A stretch of 32,315 nucleotides of DNA, taken from the IMG/VR virus record IMGVR_UViG_3300017783_005078, positions 1-32,315 of that record; one strand, 5' to 3'. The notes under the pieces are model-generated. The model worked only from the letters and a program-made list of their open reading frames with translations, ran no database searches and was not told where the DNA came from. This DNA is from a virus. Position 1 is the first letter of the stretch, and each line of letters opens with the position of its first letter. A program made the translations under genes and the position numbers. This document shows positions 16,194 through 23,571 of this stretch, in pieces.

Positions 16194-16777
16194 TATATCT
16201 TATGTACAAAATTTAAATTACCTGTTGTGTCTACATACTTATCGAATATTCTTTCCTCAAAAAAATGATCACTTAAAATCTTTCCATCCTGAGATAAAGT
16301 AAATCTAAGAAGATCAAAGTCAGTATAATTTAAGTTAAAATTATTTTTTGGAAAGTTACCTGCTCCAATTATTATATGTGGGGATTCATTAATACCAAAT
16401 ACTTTATTTTCCATAGATTCGTTTACTACAACTTCGTTATTAATAAATATTTTAAAATAAAGTTTAGGTTTATGATCAAACTTTACTACTGTATGTTTAT
16501 CAACAGGTATAGGAAAAGGTAATCTATAATACCTTGGTTTATCTTCATAAGTTATTGTGATAACAGTTTCTTCTGGGTATAAATCTAAACCTGTATACCT
16601 AGGAACTAAAGTAAATATAGTTTTTTGGAGTCTAGAATTATCCCTTAATATAAAATCAAAAGAAAACTCAAACGAATGTTCTCCGGTTAATAAGAGATTA
16701 GAAGGATTAGAAGGAAAAGTATCACAAATACTGCTAGGCCAAAATAACCAAGGTTCTCCTTTATTTATTTTCAGCAT
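16193..16777 (-). CDS. Free-standing LamG/concanavalin-like jelly-roll protein
   Basis: The 194-residue protein is almost entirely beta strand and lacks enzyme motifs. Strands such as SFEFSFDFILRD, TIFTLVPRYTGLDLY, ETVITITYED, HTVVKFDHKPKLYFKIFINNEVV, and the final LLRFTLSQDGKILSD are in the order of LamG/concanavalin-type lectin domains, where an IFTL...GL.L segment and an '(Y/F)hNG' type strand recur. Similar domains seem to be inserted in the two GT7 genes just upstream. It lies between the two CHHP-type radical SAM genes, overlapping one by 17 bases and the other by 1. A carbohydrate-binding or scaffold role is inferred; no signal peptide is present. Confidence 0.55.
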   Translation of the reverse strand: MLKINKGEPWLFWPSSICDTFPSNPSNLLLTGEHSFEFSFDFILRDNSRLQKTIFTLVPRYTGLDLYPEETVITITYEDKPRYYRLPFPIPVDKHTVVKFDHKPKLYFKIFINNEVVVNESMENKVFGINESPHIIIGAGNFPKNNFNLNYTDFDLLRFTLSQDGKILSDHFFEERIFDKYVDTTGNLNFVHKI

Positions 16778-18134
16778 ACATATTAGTTAACTGGGGAAAT
16801 GTATCAGAAAAACTAGTACCTCTTCTCTTATCATACTCCTCAACAAATTTAAAAAACTCTTTCCTACTTTTTTCTTGATCATAAATTACACTATTACCTA
16901 TTGCATAATCATATGTTCGTTTAATTTTCTGTATTTCTACGTTTGAAAATCCATAGTTATTATTAGTAAATTCTTTTATACCGTAGTATAAAGCTTTCTC
17001 AGCAGATTTTAGTATTAACTCTTTATGTTCTTTATCTAATATTCTCACAGACATAAAAGAAGGCCACCTTAAGTAAGATGTATCCAACTGTATAGCTGAT
17101 ACCCAGTATCTTTTGCCGTTGGCATATTTCTTTTTCAATTTAAAAACCCTATCAATAACTTTATCATAAGTAAAAACCGATAGTGCGTTAAAAGTAGCCA
17201 TAACATTTATAGTTACTTTTGGTAATTTAGTAAGTATTTTATTTACATTAGACCAAAATTTATCAGCTTGTAATCCATATCTTACATATTCAGCTTGTTT
17301 TTCGTCTCCCTCAATAGAAGTAAATACTATTAACTCTCTTACTTTATTATTATTACATAAGTCTGTTGCTATCTCTATAAATCTATCAATAAGTTTATCT
17401 GGTACTCCTAAATTTGTATTGATTGCTAAAGATATATTACTATTCTCTTTATAATTTTCTTGTATATATTCTAATACTTTAAAAGTATCTTTAGATAATA
17501 AAGGTTCGCCGCCAGTAATTCTGAAAGTATGAAGATCTTTAAACATATCTGGCCACCATTTCCAAAAAGCTTCTATATAAGGATTGTGTTCTGAATGTTT
17601 ATAAGGAAATTCATTTTTTTTCTTTAAAAATTCTATATCGTTATAATTATTTACTTGTTTATACCCTCCATGATTCTCTATTTCTTCTACCCATTTAGAT
17701 GAATACTGAGGACCACAATAAGCACAAGCAAAATTACAAGTATTTGAAAAAGATACTTCTACATATTTAGGATTAAAGTTATCTTCCCAGTCTGAATTAA
17801 CTATATTATCGAATTGTGATATTGACCAAGGTTCAGATGATTTAAAAACTCTATCTGAATAAGAAGTAGAATTATCTTCTACATTCCAGCAGTAATTACA
17901 TTCAGATGGTTTTCTATTATTCATCATCTGTCTGCGTTTCATTTTTTTATGCTTAGTATTATGTAAAGCAGTAGGATTACTCTTTAATTCTTCTAATGGA
18001 ATTTTATGAGGAGAAGGATGGTGACAGGAATGAGTCATACCGGTACCAAGATGCATAGTAACTTGGGTCCATTTAGCTAAACAGAACCCTTTTCCAACTG
18101 AATCTAATTTATTCTTTACTTCTAGATTGGTCAT
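16761..18134 (-). CDS. Radical SAM protein with N-terminal twitch-like domain (copy 1, CHHP type)
   Basis: This 457-residue protein is the first radical SAM gene in transcription order. It has Cys18 (FCLAKW), Cys37 in SCHHPSPHKIPL, Cys79/Cys82 (ECNYCW), the cluster motif CNFACAYC (Cys133, Cys137, Cys140) and GGEP at 208-211. EAFWKWWPDMFKDLHTFRITGGEP is nearly superimposable on the same region of copy 2 (EAFWKWWEAE...LRELRVTGGEP), and both end with a YDKRRG(T/K) segment. The CHHP change removes one of the two cysteines seen in the CC type, so any auxiliary iron-sulfur cluster would be bound differently. It is coupled to the GT7 gene by an ATGA overlap. Confidence 0.9.
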   Translation of the reverse strand: MTNLEVKNKLDSVGKGFCLAKWTQVTMHLGTGMTHSCHHPSPHKIPLEELKSNPTALHNTKHKKMKRRQMMNNRKPSECNYCWNVEDNSTSYSDRVFKSSEPWSISQFDNIVNSDWEDNFNPKYVEVSFSNTCNFACAYCGPQYSSKWVEEIENHGGYKQVNNYNDIEFLKKKNEFPYKHSEHNPYIEAFWKWWPDMFKDLHTFRITGGEPLLSKDTFKVLEYIQENYKENSNISLAINTNLGVPDKLIDRFIEIATDLCNNNKVRELIVFTSIEGDEKQAEYVRYGLQADKFWSNVNKILTKLPKVTINVMATFNALSVFTYDKVIDRVFKLKKKYANGKRYWVSAIQLDTSYLRWPSFMSVRILDKEHKELILKSAEKALYYGIKEFTNNNYGFSNVEIQKIKRTYDYAIGNSVIYDQEKSRKEFFKFVEEYDKRRGTSFSDTFPQLTNMYAENK

Positions 18135-19492
18135 AACTTTACATTAAGCATTTTTGCCCAAGGAGTTAGCTTTTCTTCACTAACTAAATCATATTTTAAG
18201 GTATTTATACCTTCATTTTTATAATTAGACTTACCTTGTTGCATTTCTAATACATATCTACGTTCATTTTTAGCTGTTGTAGGTCCTTTTGCCCATTTAC
18301 CGTTAACTAAACCTTCATCTTTATGAGGTAGACATCTAAATTTACCATCTCTACGGTGAGGAATGATAGCATTATATACTACCATATCTTCTTTAACGTT
18401 AATAATATTTTCTCTATAGTCATTTTTACTTTCAGTGAGCTTCCAAATAGTTTCCCCTTGGCCTTTTATTATAACTTCACCTATTCCTCCTTTAAATCTC
18501 TTTCCTGGGTAGTTTTCTCCAAAAGAAGGAGTGTATCCTAAGTATATGTCACCATTTTTGTACTTACTACTTAACCTACCGTTGTATATTAATGGAGATT
18601 CAGTACCGTGTCCTAACTCAGCATCTGCTTCTACTCCATTTAGAAAGTAATTAACTTTCCTTTCACGTGGATTAAACTTAGCTGTAATCCAAGTCCATAA
18701 GTTATCATATCTTTTTATCCACATGTAGTTATGTTGGTGAAAAGTATTAAAAAATTGAAGAGTAAATGCTCTTGAATTATTAAAAGATAAGCCGAAATCT
18801 TCCCCTGGTATCCTAAAAATAGGATATTCATAAAATTTAGCTTCATTATCACCTATTAAATGTATAGGAGCTTTATGCTCTTGATGCTCTGCTTTAGCTA
18901 AAATAGATATTTCAAATTCTCTTTGAAAAAATCCTTTAGGTAAAGTTTCTTTAGGGACTATTATCTTAGAATCTTCACCATTAAAGTATAAATGACTAGA
19001 GAACGTATCCATACTTGTAGTGGTAACGTCGAGCATACCTTCTAAATAACATCTCCAAAATAAATCATCATCTTCCATACCCCAGTCCCAATAGTTATTA
19101 GAGTATCCATTAGTTTTTTCTACTTGTTCTTTTGAAAATATCACTGCTCCACCAAAATATTCAAAGTATTTAAGTTTATACTCTGATTGAGATATCCTTA
19201 CTGCTATATGTTGTGGATTTTCTTCTGGGTAAGAATAATCGCATGAATTATCTTCCGGTATCATGTCTATATCATGCCAAACTATGTAATCACATCCTTC
19301 TTCAAAGGCATGCTTAGCTGCTATATTTTTCATAGCACCTCTATTAAAGAGTTTATCATCTACTTGATGGGCAAAGTACATTTGAAAGTCTATTCCTGCT
19401 TCTTTTAAGAATTTTCCTACTTTTGGGATAAATTCATTAAGATGTAATTCTCTATTTCTATAGGGTACGCAAACTCCTAACTTATGACTCAT
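18131..19492 (-). CDS. GT7 (beta-1,4-galactosyltransferase-type) enzyme with inserted LamG-like domain, copy B
   Basis: The 453-residue protein has all N-terminal GT7 motifs: VPYRNR (9-14), FNRGAMKN (49-56), HDIDMIP (73-79; Asp74 and Asp76 form the metal DxD), YFGGA (112-116) and NGYSNNYWDWGMEDDD (128-143). The part that in animal enzymes ends with a metal-binding His and the dGL.sL.Y strand is found only near the end: RDGKFRCLPH (381-390, His390) and EGINTLKYDLVS (427-438). Between them, about 165-375, is a beta-rich LamG-like segment (FRIPGEDFGLSF, VNYFLNGVEA, DIYLGY, FKGGIGEVII). Thus the LamG domain seems to interrupt the catalytic domain. The enzyme should transfer a UDP-sugar, galactose-like by family. 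It is coupled by ATGA overlaps on both sides. Confidence 0.8.
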   Translation of the reverse strand: MSHKLGVCVPYRNRELHLNEFIPKVGKFLKEAGIDFQMYFAHQVDDKLFNRGAMKNIAAKHAFEEGCDYIVWHDIDMIPEDNSCDYSYPEENPQHIAVRISQSEYKLKYFEYFGGAVIFSKEQVEKTNGYSNNYWDWGMEDDDLFWRCYLEGMLDVTTTSMDTFSSHLYFNGEDSKIIVPKETLPKGFFQREFEISILAKAEHQEHKAPIHLIGDNEAKFYEYPIFRIPGEDFGLSFNNSRAFTLQFFNTFHQHNYMWIKRYDNLWTWITAKFNPRERKVNYFLNGVEADAELGHGTESPLIYNGRLSSKYKNGDIYLGYTPSFGENYPGKRFKGGIGEVIIKGQGETIWKLTESKNDYRENIINVKEDMVVYNAIIPHRRDGKFRCLPHKDEGLVNGKWAKGPTTAKNERRYVLEMQQGKSNYKNEGINTLKYDLVSEEKLTPWAKMLNVKL

Positions 19493-20916
19493 ATTCTGAC
19501 AATTAAATGATGATAACCTTTATTGAAATACTCTTCTTCAGCATATCTACAAGAAGTAATACCGTTTTTTTGATATTCGGACTTTAAAGTATAATATCTG
19601 TCTAAATATCGTAATTGATTTTTTCTACTAGTCCAGCTAACCCAGTATCCGTCTTTATATCCTGACTCTTCATGAGGAAGAACTTTAAATTTACCCTTTT
19701 TTCTATAAGGAATAGGTTTAGTTATATTGGTACTTACCTGAACTTGTTTTTGTTCACAGTTAAATACTCTTCCGTTGTTTTCTCCTTTTAAATCTAACAA
19801 TTCTGTACCGTCTACAAACTTCATATCGTAATAAGAAGTAAGATAGTCATTAGATTTAAAATTAAATAAACTATTAGTAAGATTATTACTTATTTTACTA
19901 CATTCTTTATCAGATAATGCTTCAGAATAAGTAGCAAAAGTATCGATAGTACCTTTAAACCAATTTTTTTTCATTTCTCTTTCAGGATCACCTACTCCAA
20001 GGTAAATGTATTTCTGTTTTCTTATATTTAAGAGTTTATCAAAGGTATTTTCGCCTACTTTTTGTCCATTAATATATAACTTTACTACAGGAGGTATATA
20101 ATCACTGGAATTGTGGTTTGCTCCTTTAGTATCTACTGTTATAATTGCATTATATCTACCTGATTGTAATCCTTTCGAAGGTATAGATATAGAATTTAAA
20201 TTATATTTCCAGAATTGAAAAGTCAAATCAAAAAATGAATTAACTGTTAGGGTAGTATCATAACCAGGTATACTAAAAATTGAGTTTTCATCAGTAACTA
20301 CTTCGTTAGTAAACATAATTTCATCATATCCAAAAGAAACGAATATAGAAAAGTTTCTTAAAATAGAAAGTTTATTGGGAATAGCTACAAAACTATCCTT
20401 TCCATTAAACTCTAATGCGATAGCCTCCCTTCCTTTCTGTATTAGTTGTTTACCATCCAGTTCTATATGATTTTCTAAGCATCTTAAAAGTAAATCGTCA
20501 TCTTCAAACCCCCAACCAAAATATTTATTTGAATATCCGTTTATTTGTCTGAATATATTAGAAGGAAATATGGTAACTCCTCCAAAATATTCATCAAAAA
20601 GTGTTCTTGATACACCTTCGGGTAAGTCTAGTTCAGTAATTAAATGAGTAGGTTTAGAAGTATAAGAATAATCAGCATCGATAGGTAACATATCAATGTC
20701 ATGAAATACTACATAATTACATTTTAACTCTTCTGCTTTTAAAAAACCTATATTTAGTAGTTTACCTCTATTAAAATTATTTTTTTCGGTCTGTTCTACT
20801 ATAATTATTTCAAAAATTATATCTCTATCTTCAAGATAGCGTCTTATATGGTTTAAAAAATGCTTAAGCTGATTAGGACGATTTCTATAAGGTACTATTA
20901 CGCCTAATTTATGCAT
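19489..20916 (-). CDS. GT7 (beta-1,4-galactosyltransferase-type) enzyme with inserted LamG-like domain, copy A
   Basis: The 475-residue protein is a paralogue of its neighbour. GT7 motifs are VPYRNR (8-13), FNRGKLLNIGF (48-58), HDIDMLP (72-78), YFGGV (110-114) and NGYSNKYFGWGFEDDD (126-141). The final catalytic parts, GKFKVLPH (408-415, His415) and KNGITSCRYAEEEY (450-463), lie about 265 residues later. The intervening stretch carries a LamG-like domain with FSIPGYDTTLTV, VVKLYINGQKVG, YIYLGVG and a KGTIDTFATYSEALSDKECSKI end typical of that fold. At the position of bovine Met344, which helps bind Mn, a Val (or Cys in the other copy) seems to be present. No transmembrane anchor is seen, unlike animal enzymes. 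Confidence 0.82.
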   Translation of the reverse strand: MHKLGVIVPYRNRPNQLKHFLNHIRRYLEDRDIIFEIIIVEQTEKNNFNRGKLLNIGFLKAEELKCNYVVFHDIDMLPIDADYSYTSKPTHLITELDLPEGVSRTLFDEYFGGVTIFPSNIFRQINGYSNKYFGWGFEDDDLLLRCLENHIELDGKQLIQKGREAIALEFNGKDSFVAIPNKLSILRNFSIFVSFGYDEIMFTNEVVTDENSIFSIPGYDTTLTVNSFFDLTFQFWKYNLNSISIPSKGLQSGRYNAIITVDTKGANHNSSDYIPPVVKLYINGQKVGENTFDKLLNIRKQKYIYLGVGDPEREMKKNWFKGTIDTFATYSEALSDKECSKISNNLTNSLFNFKSNDYLTSYYDMKFVDGTELLDLKGENNGRVFNCEQKQVQVSTNITKPIPYRKKGKFKVLPHEESGYKDGYWVSWTSRKNQLRYLDRYYTLKSEYQKNGITSCRYAEEEYFNKGYHHLIVRI

Positions 20917-21124
20917 CTTCTTCTGGGTCTTCTATATCTTTACCTATTTCAGGTGTACGTTTTAAAAATTCAGCTAAATAATGCTGAGTTCTTTCACTCC
21001 ACTCTTCTTTATCTATTTCTTCAAACCATAATACGAAAGCATCTAGGCTTCTACCTATTTTTTCTAGTGCTTTTACCTTACGTTCCTCTAAAAGTTGCTT
21101 TTCTAAGTCTAATTTTGAACTCAT
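20909..21124 (-). CDS. Small acidic helical protein of unknown function
   Basis: The 71-residue protein is predicted helical and strongly charged: LDLEKQLLEERKVKALEKIG at the start, a Trp-containing middle (AFVLWFEEIDKEEWSERTQHYLAEFL), and an acidic end (EIGKDIEDPEEDA). It has no Cys and no leader-like core, so it does not look like a standard radical SAM peptide substrate. It is coupled to the genes on both sides (8-base and ATGA overlaps), inside the glycosyltransferase run. Comparable small proteins occur in marine phages as far as I recall, with no assigned role. It could be an adaptor for a transferase. Confidence 0.7.
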   Translation of the reverse strand: MSSKLDLEKQLLEERKVKALEKIGRSLDAFVLWFEEIDKEEWSERTQHYLAEFLKRTPEIGKDIEDPEEDA

Positions 21125-21960
21125 ATTGTAACTATTTTATCTCTTAATTTGTTCCAGTTGCTATAATCGTTATAGTTAATATACGATAATTCCTTTAATT
21201 CTTCAACTAAAAACTCTGGGTTATTGATATCTATTTTCCAACCTGAGTTCTTAATAGCATTGTACATAGTATCATATTCTTTTGAATAAGAATACTCTTT
21301 TTTAACATCAGCTACCTTTTTTAATCTTTCTATACATGTAGAATCCCACTTAAAATGATGTACTTGAGTAAAACACTCTTCTACAGGCATTCGAAGTGGA
21401 TGTTCTTTACCCCAGCTTGTCCTATTATTACCTAGATCTACATAATGTTGACCTGAAGTAACATCTATATTACCTTTCATTAAAGTAACCTTATTAGGAC
21501 AGGCACCTGACATTGGATATCGAAAGAAACCAGCTAGTGGGAATGCTTTATGTATATCTGTCTCTCTATCTACTTTAGGAAATATACCATCTTTACCTAT
21601 GCGATCTATAAACCCACCGGTAACAAAGGAATAACCACGTTTATCACAGTGTTTTATAATGTTATCTACATTGTCTGGGTATACCTGTAGTTCATCGTCG
21701 TCAGATACTATCCACCAATCGTCCGGTTTGGTTATTTTAATAGAATTATAAATTTCTGTTACTCTTCTCCAGTTGTATTTATTTTCTGTAAATACCATGT
21801 AGGGTTCAATACCTAACTCCTCTATTTCCTGTATTATAGTATCATTATCTGATTGCTTGTAGACTGCGATATATACTTTATCTACTATATTTTCGTAATG
21901 TTTTAACATATGAGGTAAGATATGTGTATTCTCACCTACTACTGTAACTAAATTAAGCAT
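21121..21960 (-). CDS. GT2/GT92-like glycosyltransferase
   Basis: The 279-residue protein starts with a GT-A nucleotide-binding fold (LNLVTVVGENTHILPHMLKHYENIVDKVYIAVY) and has the metal site DDDE at 87-90 in WWIVSDDDELQVYP. The FVTGGFIDRIGKDG segment and the later VHHFKWD (His near the C-terminus) are seen in GT92/GT2-like proteins that act on polysaccharide. It is soluble, with no membrane segment. It lies between the methyltransferase (8-base overlap) and the small acidic protein (ATGA overlap). Donor and acceptor are unknown. Confidence 0.75.
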   Translation of the reverse strand: MLNLVTVVGENTHILPHMLKHYENIVDKVYIAVYKQSDNDTIIQEIEELGIEPYMVFTENKYNWRRVTEIYNSIKITKPDDWWIVSDDDELQVYPDNVDNIIKHCDKRGYSFVTGGFIDRIGKDGIFPKVDRETDIHKAFPLAGFFRYPMSGACPNKVTLMKGNIDVTSGQHYVDLGNNRTSWGKEHPLRMPVEECFTQVHHFKWDSTCIERLKKVADVKKEYSYSKEYDTMYNAIKNSGWKIDINNPEFLVEELKELSYINYNDYSNWNKLRDKIVTI

Positions 21961-22690
21961 GTTGTACTATAGTTAACCCAGTAGAACTAGGTTTTGTTTT
22001 TAAAATACCGTTATTAAACAAATTTAATACGTTCCATTTAGGATCTTTTAATAATTCCTTCATAAACTTCGCTGGGCCATCAGTAAATTCATGAAAATGG
22101 TCTTGATCTTTTATATCTTTAGTGACTATGTAGTCTTTTGAGTAAGATTTATCAGTATCGTGAATAGATACTATACCTTTTGGTGATAATAACTTACTAT
22201 ATAGTTCAAAATCTTGTTTTACGTCTTTATAAGAATGTCCAGCATCGATATGTAAGTAATCTACCTTAATATCTTCTTTAACAAAGAAGTTATAATAAGC
22301 TTTTTCAGTAGTATCGTTTATGATACGCGGACAAAAGGTCTCTCTAAAGAAAGAATCTTTATTTAACCAATCTACTTCACCGCCTATTTCATTAGCTGCG
22401 TCAACTATAAAGGTGACTCCTATGTCTCCCCAGCTCATACCGTTATCTCCTTCAAATATACCAGCTTCATGTAAGTCTTGTCTTGCTCTAGTCATTATCC
22501 TTGGTATAAATCCTCCTCCAGAGCCTAAACATACACATACTTTAGCTCTCATATACTGTATAATAGAGTAGATTAGTAAACCGTCACCTAAATCGTCGTC
22601 TGTCGCACCATGAGTCCATCTATATGTAACAGGTTTATCTTTATTGTTAGTAATATTTTCTTTTATGTACCTTTTATCTAGTATACCCAT
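21953..22690 (-). CDS. Class I SAM-dependent methyltransferase
   Basis: The 245-residue protein has the SAM-binding loop VCVCLGSGGGFIPRIM (motif I), then VDYLHIDAGHSYKDVKQDFELYSKLLSPKGIVSIHDTD, the signature of the methyltransferase-24 type found in sugar and cephalosporin-hydroxylase-like clusters. These enzymes often methylate a hydroxyl group on a sugar; metal-dependent members use the Asp-x-x-His seen here (IDAGHSY, HDTD). It overlaps both neighbours. O-methylation of the glycan made by this cassette is the likeliest role. Confidence 0.78.
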   Translation of the reverse strand: MGILDKRYIKENITNNKDKPVTYRWTHGATDDDLGDGLLIYSIIQYMRAKVCVCLGSGGGFIPRIMTRARQDLHEAGIFEGDNGMSWGDIGVTFIVDAANEIGGEVDWLNKDSFFRETFCPRIINDTTEKAYYNFFVKEDIKVDYLHIDAGHSYKDVKQDFELYSKLLSPKGIVSIHDTDKSYSKDYIVTKDIKDQDHFHEFTDGPAKFMKELLKDPKWNVLNLFNNGILKTKPSSTGLTIVQHA

Positions 22691-23556
22691 TACCTTTTAT
22701 GTAGTTTACTTAAAGATTGCATGTTTACTTTACTATAATTAGAAATTATCCTTCTTAAGGTATTTATTTCATTAATATAGTTAAATCCTTCCGAAGAATC
22801 TAATATTTTATTCTTTTCCATCCAATAATGTCTGAAATATAGGTTAGATTCTTTACTATCTATTAAACCTTTAGTACCTTTTAACCATTTTCTGTCGCTA
22901 CTATGCCATATATCAGTGGTTAAGGGTATATATTCTATATTATGCAGGTCTAAAAGATGTTTTAGTAACAATTGTTCAGCATAAACTAAATACTTAGAGT
23001 TAGGAGCATTTAACTTAGTTAATTCTTCCATTAGTTTTAATGAAGTATTAGCATAAGATCTAGCGAATGCAGGATTAGGGTAGTAATTAAAACAGCAATT
23101 AACTGATTTATGGTTAGGTCGGTTCAATATATGGTTTGTTCTTCTTACATATTCATCTAAAGCATGAGGATAGTAGTTTTCCCCATTTTCTTCGTGTCCT
23201 ACTATAACTTTATCTTTTAGATACGGTTCAAAACTTTTATATACTAAGAAATCATGATCTAATACTACTGAAGGGGTTTTTATACTAGAAAGTATGTTTA
23301 ATTTAGAACTAGCCCAGAAGATATCTTTATTAATACTTTCATCGAATGTACATCTATATACATTATCCCATAATTCTATAGCATTTATGTCTGATAAAAA
23401 TGAATAAGTACTCTTATCACAGTATAGGGTAGTACTTGTATTAGAGTTATGCTTTTTCCACTGTATTACAGATCCTAATAGTAAAGATACTTTTAGTTCA
23501 GTATAAAAGCTAGAGTGTTTTTTGATATTTTCTAATATCCATATAACATTTACCAT
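22690..23556 (-). CDS. Putative GT-A-like glycosyltransferase, first gene of the cassette
   Basis: The 288-residue protein looks like a GT-A glycosyltransferase: an N-terminal WKKHNSNTSTTLYCDK strand-turn region, then a hydrophobic strand ending in DHD (Asp100, Asp102) in PSVVLDHDFLVYKSFE, a DxD-like metal site. NCCFNYYPNPAFARSYANTS (154-173) and AEQLLLKHLLD (near 200) resemble the acceptor part of capsular-polysaccharide type transferases. No family name can be given with certainty. It starts 15 bases after the last fibre gene and has 1-base overlap with the methyltransferase gene, so it opens the cassette. Confidence 0.6.
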   Translation of the reverse strand: MVNVIWILENIKKHSSFYTELKVSLLLGSVIQWKKHNSNTSTTLYCDKSTYSFLSDINAIELWDNVYRCTFDESINKDIFWASSKLNILSSIKTPSVVLDHDFLVYKSFEPYLKDKVIVGHEENGENYYPHALDEYVRRTNHILNRPNHKSVNCCFNYYPNPAFARSYANTSLKLMEELTKLNAPNSKYLVYAEQLLLKHLLDLHNIEYIPLTTDIWHSSDRKWLKGTKGLIDSKESNLYFRHYWMEKNKILDSSEGFNYINEINTLRRIISNYSKVNMQSLSKLHKR

Positions 23557-23571
23557 TAAGACTTATTTTTA

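Noticed and set aside
20909-21124. Small protein as a peptide substrate (RiPP precursor) of the radical SAM enzymes
   Set aside because: It lacks Cys, a Gly-type cleavage site and a core-like C-terminus, and it lies away from the radical SAM genes; a precursor role is not supported.
4190-23556. Whole cassette as a host genomic island or prophage border
   Set aside because: No integrase, transposase, tRNA or direct repeats are present, and genes on both sides are virion genes on the same strand.
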